A stretch of DNA of 64,000 bases. Source: Schistocephalus solidus (Eukaryota; Platyhelminthes; Cestoda; Diphyllobothriidea; Diphyllobothriidae). Positions 47,901-59,600 of this stretch are shown here, piece by piece (the stretch's first letter is position 1; every line of letters begins with the position of its first letter). The stretch lies in NCBI GenBank assembly GCA_017591395.1, contig WEDG01007613.1, positions 35,327 through 99,326 on the forward strand. The letters are read 5' to 3'. The position numbers and the translations under genes were made by a program. Below the pieces are notes generated by a model. That model made no database searches, was not told the DNA's origin, and saw only the letters and a list, made by a program, of their open reading frames with translations.

Positions 47901-50900
47901 GTCGCGAGGTGGCTGGCGCGGCCGGAGCCGCCCCTGGGCGTACCACCACACCTGGCTCGGATCCCACGGAGTGGGAGTGCCAGGGGCACTCACACGACAG
48001 TTCGACCGTCGTAGTCCAACGATGTCCACCGTTTGCTCCATGGGAAAGTGGAGCATGGACGGTGACTTGTGCGTGCATCTACCGCACACTCTCCTCCTCC
48101 CCCACCTGAGCCCGGTGTCGAGACAGAGTCAAGAAGACCGGAGGTGGGAGAGGACGCAGGTGGCTGGCGCGGCTGGGTCCTCTAAGCACTAGCCGCCCCT
48201 AGGCGTGCCTCCATGTTCGGCATTTGTTATGGGAGCGTAACCCGAATAACGCCTGCCGTGCCCTTAATGTGGCCCCCGTGTTGGTCCAACGCATCTACCA
48301 CGTTGCCCGTTTAGGGGGGCACGCACGCACACACACACAAAAATATGTTTCTTGTACATATTTGGTAGAAAATTGCGTTTTCTCCAAATCGCATATTTGA
48401 GAAAAGCTTAGCGTTCAGTTTTTAAAACAGTTTCTACTTAGGAAATTTTTTAAGACCGTGAAATTTTCATTCACAATACAAAATATCCGTTAATCTGTTA
48501 ATATTGCCTATAAAGTATACAAAATCACCTGATATTCATCAAACATGTTATTAGGCATACACAAATTCGTGTCAAAAGTGCATACAAATTTTCGATTTTT
48601 TGCACGGAAATGGAGCAGTTTGTTGTCATGGAAACCCTAAGAGCGGGTTAGGTTCCAAATTATGTGGGAATTTAGATTTTTAGAACCGAAAGATAATCTT
48701 CTCTACGAAAAAAATTTTGAAAAAAGGCGTAATTTGCAACCGAATGAGCACAAAAAATTTCTTGATTTTTTTTCTATCGAAAATATTTGAGTTTACAAGT
48801 GTATATAAATTAAATGAAAGGAAACAGAATATATAGGCGCCCTACTACCATATGTATATATATGAAATGGAACCGACAAAGACAAGGGAGACCGGAATGG
48901 CCATTTCTGGCTTATTAGCCGTCATCAGCCAGCCATAACCAATCCCAAGTGTGGCACACCTGGGACTCAATGGTAGAGCGTTCGACTCAAATACCAAAGG
49001 TCGCGGGTTCGAATCGCAGGTGTGCCACACTTGGGATTGGGTATGGCTGGCTGATGACGGCTAATAAGCCAGAAATGGCCATTCCGGTCTCCCTTGTCTT
49101 TGTCGGTTCCATTTCATCATATGCTAAACGTCGCTATGCGACCACCTGCGAGAGCTCTAGTCTGAGCTCCAGGGCACAACGGAACATACATGTTCCTTAA
49201 GCAGATCGGTGAGCCCCACACTATCATATATATATGGAATGGAACCGACAAAGACAAATTAAATGAAAGGAAACATATTGAATATGTAGTCATTTTTTTC
49301 GGAGCGTAGTTTTCGCACGTGATCCCCCGAAAGAAGCTCGTTAAAATGTCGGCATGCTGACATGACTGAAATATCGTGGAATTATGCTGACATCAAGTCG
49401 GACGGTGTCCAGCGTGTGCTCCATAGCATGGTGGTGCAGGGACCGTGAGTTGCGTTGAATTATAGGGAGAGCAGAATCGCACTACATCTACCTCACTACC
49501 TGTTCCACTGCCCCGTCTGGGCCAGGTGTCAAGAAAGAGCCAAGAAGACTGGAGATGGGAGAGGACACTGGCACGACAACCCACTTTCAAAATCTTTCCA
49601 AATCGAAAGCACATTTCAGAATTTCGGGTGATATTTCATGAAGGCGAGCACATCTACTGTAAGTAGCGAGTAATATGTGATTAACGCAAGGCACAGAGGT
49701 GTCCATAGGGATGCAGACTATTAGAGTCATTCTATTCGCGGTCGATTTACAATCGTGCTGAATTGTCATCTCATGTAAACAAGACAGACACCGAAAGGCA
49801 CAGCCTGATTCGAGCACTTATCAGGAGGGGGTCACGTAACGAAATCTGAAAAAAAACAGAGACAGGATAGGAAAAAGGATAAAAGCTCACCGTGACGAGT
49901 AGGGCAGAGGCGAGGAGGATTAGAAGGGTGAAGGCCAGGCAGGTTTGACGCATCCTCCGTGTGAAGCAAGACGTCGCCTGAAAGATGAAGGTGAAAGAGA
50001 CAGTGAGTCAGGATTGGAACTTTTTAGGAAGATGAACATTGCCGGCCCAGACGAAGGAAACTGTAATGACCATTTCTGGCTTATTAGTCGTAATCAGCCG
50101 ACCATACACAACCTCAGATGGTGCCCTATCCGAGGCTCAAACCAGCGACCTATTGCTCAGAAAGTCCACGCTCTAACCGACGACACAAGGGGTTCGTTGT
50201 CTTGCCGGTTTAGATCGGGAATATTAACATTGGTGAAGAGGTACTTATCGATCGGATACGGGACTAACTCGCCTGTTTTGCCTTAGGGCTCAGTCTTGAG
50301 CCCCGAAAACAGCCACACAGCGTTTATTAGTATACACAGATGAGGTATTAACCGAGAGAGTTAACTGAACAAAAACACCCGCCAGTGCAACTGTGAAATG
50401 ATTCGGGGCTGAGGAGTGTCAGACAGGCGGAGAGAGAGACAGAGAGATGGAGAGAAAGAGAGTAGCATTTCAAAATTTTCAGCAGAAAGCCTCCATTCAC
50501 TGTAGGCAAAAGAGAGCGCCGGAAGAAAACAGAACAAATAAAGTAACCGAAAACTGCAACTGTCCGCGTCATCAGCGGTCGTCCGTGAATGCGGTACATA
50601 ATTGCGCCACATTTTCTTCAAAACGGTGCAAGCGCCGTTTGCATATGACCAACTTATCGTGATTAATATAAACAAAGAATGGTAAATAGCAGTATCTACA
50701 GAGAAAAATGGGACAACCCATGTGTATATAAAAAAATCACATGTGAATGGAGGAAAAGATTCAAAAGTCCACCTGGAAACAATTGTTTACGTAACCAGGA
50801 GAATGGTCGAAATTTATGGATGAGATGAACGAGAAAAATGTTCGACATATGCCAGAGGGATGGTTGTGAAATATCGGCCATGCAGAAGTATAGAGGATAT

Positions 50901-51538
50901 ACTGACCAAAATTGTCTTCTCAAAAAACACACGAAAATGAGTAAGCACCCGCAACGGCTGCACTTGCTTCGTTTCGGATGTCTCCGGGACAGCCAACTCT
51001 AACAACAGACATATATATGTATATTTTAGCTGGAACCCACAAAGACAAGGGAAACCGGAATGGCCATTTCTGGCTTATTAGCCGTCATCAGCCAGTCATA
51101 CCCAATCCCAAGTGTGGCACACCTGGGATTCGAACCCGCGACCTTTGGTATATGAGTCGAACGCTCTACCATTGCGCCACGGGCTCGTTGTTTTGTCAGT
51201 TGTTATCGGGAATATGATGAGAGTGTGGGGCTCACCAAACTGTTTAAGGAACATGCATGTTCCGTTGTGCCCTGGAGCTCAGATTAGAGCCCTCGCAGGC
51301 GGTCGCATAGCGACGTTTAGCATATGTTGATAAGGTGTGCCACACTTGGGATTGGGTATGACTGGCTGATGACGGTTAATAAGTCAGAAATGGGCATTCC
51401 GATCTCCCTTGTCTTTGTCGGTTCCACCTTATCAACATATGCTAAACGTCGCTATGCGACCGCCTGCGAGGGCTCTAATCTGAGCTCCCGGGCACAACGG
51501 AACAAACATGTTCCTTAAACAGATCGGTGAGCCCCACA

Positions 51539-51589
<51 letters not shown>

Positions 51590-53582
51590 TACACCTACCA
51601 ACTTCCTAGCCGGCCTTGAATCCATTCTACTGACTTCTGCCCTTCCAGATGACATGCGCGCGGACATACGCAGCTGTGCTACCGGTATCCTCCGGCAAAA
51701 AAGACGTCAGCAAACCCTACCTGCCGACGAAGCGCAAGGATTACGATCACTAAAAAAAAGGCCAATGAGCTCGCTCGCCTGAAAGTCATAAGTTCGGCTG
51801 ACTCAAAGTTTATGACCCTCGGAAGTCCCCGTATCGCACGCGCATACGGTCTACCGAAAGTGCACAAACCCGATGTCCCACTGAGGATAATAGTGTCACT
51901 GATCGGATCACCTACGTACAACATAGCTAAGTGGTTGTACAGGCACCTGAAGCAGCTAACGCATGGATCCGAATACAGCATTAACAACTCTCATGCATTC
52001 CTCCAAAGGATTAAAGGCCTCAAAGTAAGTACTGATGAATGCATATTGTCTTTCGATGTCGTTGCCCCTTTTTATTCCATACCGCATGACTTGGCAATTG
52101 AATGCGTAGCTCAACGCCTACAAAACAATCCCGTTGAAATTCCAACGCAACATATTATAGAACTGCTCAAACTCTGCCTTAGGAACTACTGTCAATTCGA
52201 CAATAAGTACTACCAACAGGTAAAGGGCATCCCGATGGGCTCGCCAATATCAGGACTACTCGCCGAATTGGTTTTACAACGACTAGAAGAAGAGGTTTTC
52301 CAAACTCTCAAGCCCAAAATCTGGCTTCGATATGTAGATGACACCTTTGTCGTAATAAAGAATTGCGAAGTTGAGCAACTGCATCAGAGGCTGAATGGTG
52401 TTTTTCCCAGCCATACAGTTCACTCGCGAAGAGGCAGTAGGAGACAGCCTGCCATTTCTGGACGTTAAAAATCCAAAAAGCTACATGATGGTACTCTCGC
52501 AACAAGCGTCCATAGGAAAGGATCTAATGCTGAGATTATCCTCAACTATGGAAGCAACCACCCAGCAGCTCACAAAAGAAGCTGTGTCCGAACTCTTTTC
52601 CACCGGGCATACCGTTACTGCAACAGCGATGATATCCTTAAAAAGAGCTCGCTTACCTATATCGGTTGTTTCGGTGTAACGGGTATCCGGTTAGTTTTGT
52701 AAAGAACTGCCTCAGGCACCAGGCACAACCGCAAGGCCCCATCCCAAACGGAGAAATTGCGGCACGAAAATTCTACTCCTGCCTTATATGAAGGGGGCCT
52801 CTGAGGTAATCGCTCGGCAGTTTAATCGCCTTGGTATACACGTCGCTCACAAGCCAGCATCCTCACTTCGCACCACACTATCCCGAATAAAGGATCCCAT
52901 CCCCAAAAATCAACAAACCAACGTAATTTATCGCATCCCGTGCGCAAATTGCTCTTGTGTATATATTGGGCATACGGGTCGACGCCTGGGCACACGCATT
53001 AATGAACACAAACTAGCCGTCCGCCGCCGAGACCCTTTGTCCCTCGTCTTTGCGCACGCACTCGAGTGCGACCATCGATTCAATTGGGATGAAACTGAGG
53101 TCGTCGCCATGGCCAACACAAAAGGAGCGAGGGAATTCCTCGAGGCCTGGTACTCCTGTGCGGGCAGTATCAACCGCCATGTTGACCTAGACATCCATTA
53201 TGAGGGTCTACGTTTACGACTCACCGCCCCCCGTCTAAATGCCACATCAACTACCGGCAACCCAGCCACCCGGAATCCAACTGATCCACCATCCACCCTC
53301 CCCCTACAGCACCGGGACCCGCAGTTGTTCCACCTCCCCTTTCCCCTAGCTCACAATCTAACATGACTCACCTTTTACAAGCCAATGGTCTGTCGGTCCT
53401 GTCACGCCAGCCTGTCTAGTGCGACATTCTAACACTCACTTTTATTTATTTCGTCTGACGACGGGTTGGTGTGACCAGCTCGAAAATTCACGAGTACAAC
53501 TCGCATTTTCCGAAGAACCTCTCCTCTTTTCATTATATCATCTCGGAATGCATACTATCTCTGATCTACAACATATATATAT

Positions 53583-53613
<31 letters not shown>

Positions 53614-56600
53614 ACGTCAGTTCCACTGTCGTAATCCGACGATGTCCACCGTAGGCTCCACAGAAGACAAGTGCGAGGACGGTGAACTGCACGTGGATTA
53701 GTTTTAAGAGATAATAGACTTGCATAGCATCTACCGTGGTCCCCCTTTCCTTGCCCGCCTGTGCCCAGTGCCAATTTTGTTGATTTTTCGTTTCACGAAC
53801 TACAGCTTCAAAAGTACAGATGTTTGATATAATGCTACGATTTTCACGCAGTTATCTTCTGTTGCAAGTTCCATCTTCCAATATACTGTTTCGTTTTAAG
53901 AAGTCGAGTTTGGCAAACCAACGTTTTAAATCCTTCATCCACGGGCCTGAACAGCAATATAAGTGAGGGAAGATTATAAACAGCCAATGGGGGGGGAGGG
54001 GTTGAGGGCGTTCAGATGTCAGGGTTTACAGTCGAGTTCTGTAAGGTGCTTGAAAATGAGGGGGTGAGGAGGAGGAGGAGATGTCTGACGATGAGTTCTG
54101 TTTCACTTTAGATACCTATTATTACTGCCCACCACCTCTATTCCTACAAACGCATTATAGAGGATCTTTGTAAAACGTGGTGGTTAATCAGGAGGCCGGA
54201 TAGACGACCTGATGAACCAAAGCAAGGTCAGAGGGTGAGCAGTGTGACGAAGAGTCCCAAATGCGTACAGCTGATAGGGGCCGGGGGTCGACAGCTGTCA
54301 ACAGCCAAATACACCCTATTTGAAAGGGAGACCTTCTGGAGACAGGAGACCCATCGAGCACCGGCACGATTCTATTACTCTTCACGGGGCTTTAGAATTC
54401 GTACAGGAGTCCATGGTCATATATAGTAGCTGCAGCAGAACCCTTTACTATTATAAAGGTCATCTACCAATCAGTAGCCAGTGCCGCGGAGTATGGAGCT
54501 GACGTCAGCTTTGGCATGACGAGTCCTCCTCCTCCTCCCCACCGTCCAGGAACGTGCTTTCTCCTGTTGTCCTAAGGTGACTAACGGACAGCGCAAAAGA
54601 CTCTCTGCAAACCAGGCGGCCACACGTTTCTACATTACTTGTGTCGTAATGCAAGTGCGTATGACAGACGACCAGTGTCGAATACTAGTTTAAAGGTAGG
54701 GGAGGGGTAAACTTAAATGCCTGCTTCATAAGCTTGCAATGACCGACTTTCGAAGACCTACGAAACTACGGATTAAAAGCAGGCGCTTTCGACTTTGACC
54801 TCAGCGGGTGACAAAATCATACACACGTAGGTAACCTGCACAGATCAGCGACAGAAACCAAGACCGGCAGATCTTAAGCACACTTTTGAGGGCCGTACTA
54901 AACGATGCGGGGATGGAGAAGCAAAGTTCGACTGTGACCTGTGCAACCAAATCCGCCAACCCTAACCCCACCTTCAATGACAGTTGGAGGATGCGAAGAG
55001 AAAGAAACGCGCTGAAGAAGTGTAGTCATGCCAGACAGTACTTCATCCCCAACCAGACCTCACGAAAGGCAAGCAGACTGGTCAGTTGTTATAGCCCGTG
55101 AAACAACACGCAACCGTTAATGGTATTCCTCTTAAAACCTTCTTATTTGCTCTATGACACCGTCGTAAAAAGCTCGAAAGAATTACAAACACTGACTGTG
55201 AGAAAAATGAACTCGTCCCTAATTAATGCCGAAAGCATCTAACCTTGTGTCCACATGTTAGTGAAAGCCTGAGTGTACCATTCGTATGTGTTTGAGACAG
55301 GATTGCCGACAGTTAGACCGTCGATTCCGACGAGTTCCACCGTGTGCTCCATAGAGACGGTGAATTGCGCGTGGATTAGTTTAAAGGGATAGTAGACACG
55401 CGCTGCATCTACCGCAATCTCTCCTTCTCCATCAACTGAACCCGGTGTCATGACAGAGTCAAGAAGATCAGAGGCGGGGTCAGGTGCAGGTGGCTGGCGC
55501 AGTCGAAGACCCTTTGGACCGTGCCGCCACACCTGAAGCATATCCCACGGAGTGGGAGTGCCATAAATGGCAAGAGCGGCTGGTGCGGCGTGAGCTCGCA
55601 CCTACGCGTGCCAACACGCCCCCTCCCCCCACCCATATTCAGCATTTGTTATGGAAGCTCAACCCGAAAAACGCCTGCCATGCCCTGATCTGGCACCCGT
55701 ATTGGTCCAGCCCATCTACCGCGCGACCCCTTCTAGGGGGCACCAATGGTGTACGAGTGTTTTTACATCCACCTCAATGTAGTTCTCCTTCAAATATTAA
55801 ACTTGAATAAAGGGTACCTTTAGATCTACGAAACACTTATAAATGCTGATAGTAAAGTATACTATATGATCAGCATTAATTGTAAAATGCTACAAGCACT
55901 GCATTACCCTTTCGTAATAGCGCATATGAATGCAAGATTTTCCTTACATGGAAACCATACAGCTTCTATTTGGGAAACCCCGAATTCAGTTGTAAGAGCA
56001 AATAAGATTCAAAATTATTCAAGAATCTAGAACATGCTCTAAAACAAACGGTTACCATTTCCTCACGTCTAAAATTAAAGGAAGACGTACATATCCAGCA
56101 TATGATTATAAAAACGAATATTTTTATTAATTTTTCCTGCAAAATATATTTGTATTTATAAAAGCATCGAAAATTAATGAGAAATATCCATCCTACTTAA
56201 GTAGCTATTTTTAGAGCGTATATTTGAAAGACGGCCGAAAAAAGAAGTCTGTTTGAAAACCGACATCTTGAAGTGACTGAAATATCGGAGTATTATGCTG
56301 CAAGTTGATAAGTCTTACAACCCTACTTAAATAAATGTTTCAAATAGAAAAAAAAACATTCCAGAATTTCGGCTGACATTTCGTAAGACAGCACATCTAA
56401 ATCCCACAAACGCCAAGGCTGGCTGCCATTGACAGAATAATGCTAGGCAGAAATGTGGTACGGGTAAATTGCGGACCTCCTGAAGCTAAATTCTTCTAAG
56501 CCCACGCCACGCCAAACCCATCCCTCCATTTTATTACGTTGCCCTTCTTGGCACTCTTACAATGCACCTCGTTCGCATCTTTGTGCAAATTTCTTTCATT

Positions 56601-59600
56601 GACTGACCTATGGTTTCTCACATTGGCTTTGGGTACAGTCAGAAAAACAAAACCGTAGCTATTGAGTGAAAATTAGTAGTGAGAAAAACCTTAGTCACAA
56701 AAAGGTCCCAGTTTAAAGCTCGGCGTGAGGAAGTCGATAATTGACGTCACAGTCGGCCAGATAGGCAATGAAGAAAAAGTAAAACTGACCATTGACGGGC
56801 GTTCTTCACCGCTGCTAACTGAGGGAGTCAGTTGTGGGACATGTTCAGATCAAGTCGGGCGCGGATGTGAATGTTTCAAAATGGTTACTCCACTCTGAGC
56901 AGCCCACACTACCGATGTGAACGTAAAGTAAACAATACTGCTTAAGAATGAGCTCACTCATCAAAAACGACAGGGATCATCACTGTCGCCGGGCAGCTGT
57001 ATGTTACGTGCAACGTTGTTCATAGAGGAGTAGGCCTGTGTTGCATGCAACTCATTTTTTATGCCGGCACTCACCGTGTCCTACAGTTAAGACGAATGGA
57101 GATGGATGAGGACAGTGTGGCTGTAAAAGCTACGTATTGCGTCTACGCGTGCCACGCACGATGTTGTCCCTAATGAGAACTTGGCATCAACGGAAGAGCA
57201 GGGTTTCAAGTCTCAGTAGTGGGGAGTGCCACAGAGGAGTCCAAGTAGTCTGATCCTCGATACCGAGTAGGATCGAGTCATTCAGTAAAGCCTCCATAGT
57301 TAGCATGTCGTGAGAGCTAAGACAAGCGTATGGTAGGCTACAAGCGGGAACTAAATCGCTTTATCGGAGTCGGAGAAACCCTACACACATCACGCAGACC
57401 GATGTAAGATATTGGAGACGGTGGTGGATATGGCGCAAAGCCTCCGTCTAACGAGTGTCACACGCATAAGAAAAAAACACTTACGGTGGAGTTAAAGATC
57501 GAGAAGAGGATGGAGACGAGTAGACACCAGACCAGCAGGACTGGAAGGCTAAGGAGAACGATGGAGGTCCTAGGGAGGGTACAGTGGGTAGCAAAAAACG
57601 AGGAGCGGTTTATGAAAGACAAGATGACGAATCAGGGACAGAGGTTAAGAAGGAGAAAAATGTTTCCAGGAAGATGATGGCGACCGAAGATATCGCCATT
57701 TTATGCGCTGATGAAGTTATAGTAGTCCTACAATCATGATACTCTGTATTTCGACCTGCAGTCGGATCTGTTTGGGAAACGAAACCACCATGTAGCCTTC
57801 AATAGCCCAAATGACAACCATGGATCAGGAATAGAGTGTCCAAAATAAAAGCAACAGAACTTGGGCTCCAATCGCAGATATTCTAGGCCTGATGCCTAGT
57901 TCGATTTGGTGATCACGCAAAACACGGCAGCAGTAACAACAGCCTACTGACCGCACAATTGCCTCTGACAAGTGATGGTATCACATGCACCATCAGGAGA
58001 CGCACACTCTAATATACTACTTACAAACGGGCATATACGATGCGATTTGAGTGCGAATGCTGCAAGAGGCCGGTACGAGGCGCAGTTAAGAGGCGGCATC
58101 CTGAATTGACGAAACGCTACGCGGTATGATTTGGGAGGCAAGACGAGGCCGAATCACTCATAGTCTCCATCCCTCCTCCATCTCCCGGCACGACACGGGA
58201 AAAGGAACGCCCTAATCCGTGGCCTTGGGCTGAATTCCAGAAAGGGTAAATGTTTGCATGTCCTGCTGCGCGGGAGGATGGGGGGGGGCATATCAACGAT
58301 GCCAAGTTAACGTTAATAATTTTCCCAAAAAGGCCGTAAAGCCGGGAAACACCGAATGGTTTTAGCAATACCGACCTTGCATTGACACACCCCTCAACCG
58401 GAATTCACTAAGGCACAGGAAGGATAGCGGAGGGGAGGGGGTGACGAGGGAAGCGAAGGTCTTCCGGGTGGTGGGATCCGGACATTGCACTCTTCAGCAG
58501 TCAAGGGTTAGAATCCCAAACGCACACGAGTTTTACACCAGGAAATGATACTACCCAGCCACACTCGAGACGGTACTAAACCCATCGCCAAAAGTCAAGG
58601 AAGGTACACTGTAGTCGGAAAGGTAATAACAAAAGGGGGAGGGGTAGTCCTACGGTTTTCCTGATTTCGGGTCGGAGAAGATTAGAGACATGATGGTGAC
58701 AGAAGTTTTGGTTGCAGAAGGGTAAAGCAACGCTCACGAAAGCATTTCTCTGAAAGGGCAGGACGCAGTATAGAAAGCAGTTACGCCATCAGTAGGTGCG
58801 TTACAGGATTTCTAAAGGAAACCCCCAATCTCTCCGCGAACCCTCATACAGAAACCCATCTGCAGCTACCACTAATACCTGCAATGGTGATACAGTAAAG
58901 AAGTCGTTCATCGTAAACGGCTAGACGAGACAGTACAGATCAAATCCATTTTGGAAGAACCCTCTTCGGAGAACTCGAAAGTGGGAATTATACGCATCGC
59001 CCCAAAGCTGCCTTCGGTTCGAAAAATGTGGTTTGTTCGCCTTCGTTTTGCGCATACAGTAGCTGGCCTATTTCATGAAATGTTGGCTGAAATTGTGAGA
59101 GGTGGTTTCGATTGGAAAAAATTAGTCAGATAGGGTTTATATATTAATTCTCGTGCAGAAGAATCCAAGTCACACCCGGGTGTTGAGCTTTCTAGCAGTT
59201 AACTACAAAAGTTATCCTCTTAAAAATGACCATGTAAGTAGTATGCATCTGTCCAATTTAGATATAACTATCTTGAAGATTTATATTAAATTTATAGAAA
59301 ACGTGCACAAAAATATTCTAAGTAGTGTTCATTTAGAAGCAAAAAACGTCTTCTGCAAATTTAATAATAAAAAAACGTTACACTGTATTTGGAAGAAAAT
59401 TTTTCAATTCTCCAATAAGTATGAACCTGATCTACCATTACACTTGCATTCAGGGTTTCTAAACTACATGTTATACGTTTTTCGGTGAAGGGAAATCACA
59501 GTGCAGTGCATGTGGACCATGTTTTATAGAACATAAACAACATTAATACATAGATGCTGTATGAATATACATTTCACTGAAATATCACAGGATTACGCCC

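Larger units (their letters stand above)
48862..49117. repeat. family T palindrome, about 100-bp arms
   Basis: The left arm 48862-48962 (ATGAAATGGAACCGAC ... GTGTGGCACACCTG) is the near-perfect reverse complement of the right arm 49017-49117 (CAGGTGTGCCACAC ... GTCGGTTCCATTTCAT). The spacer 48963-49016 holds the tRNA-like A and B boxes on the + strand. Confidence 0.95.
38907..49890 (-). other. 11-kb cyclase intron
   Basis: Holds family C (39318-39420), unassigned open frames (40935-41796), a G-run (about 43457-43466), a CTT tract (44887-45050), a telomere-like repeat (45215-45490), family B composites (46650-48330), a family T palindrome (48862-49240) and a family B fragment (49390-49570). 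The rest (39421-40934, 41797-44886, 45491-46649) shows nothing I can name. Confidence 0.55.
51589..53573 (+). mobile_element. Penelope-like element, copy 1 (5'-truncated)
   Basis: Reverse transcriptase followed by a GIY-YIG endonuclease, the hallmark of Penelope-like elements. The 5' end begins inside the N-terminal region (TNFLAGLESILLTSALP, shared with copy 2 at 62960-62910). About 170 bp after LPADEAQGLRSL are deleted relative to copy 2. Frames shift at least twice after the RT. The 3' end carries the 225-bp terminal repeat also found at the 5' side of copy 2, and both ends abut TA runs. Not functional as it stands. Confidence 0.93.

Noticed and set aside
51110..51190. tRNA gene on the minus strand (also at 14600, 48966, 63855)
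   Set aside because: A and B boxes are good, but the anticodon stem and acceptor do not pair properly, and the block always occurs inside family T.
53400..53520. Hammerhead ribozyme in the Penelope pLTR
   Set aside because: CTGACGA and GAAA are present, but helix II and helix III cannot be drawn with the required closing pairs in both copies; left as a check under the pLTR finding.
57486..57677. Small Arg/Lys-rich frame
   Set aside because: Purine-rich sequence gives such frames by chance; no splice or start context.
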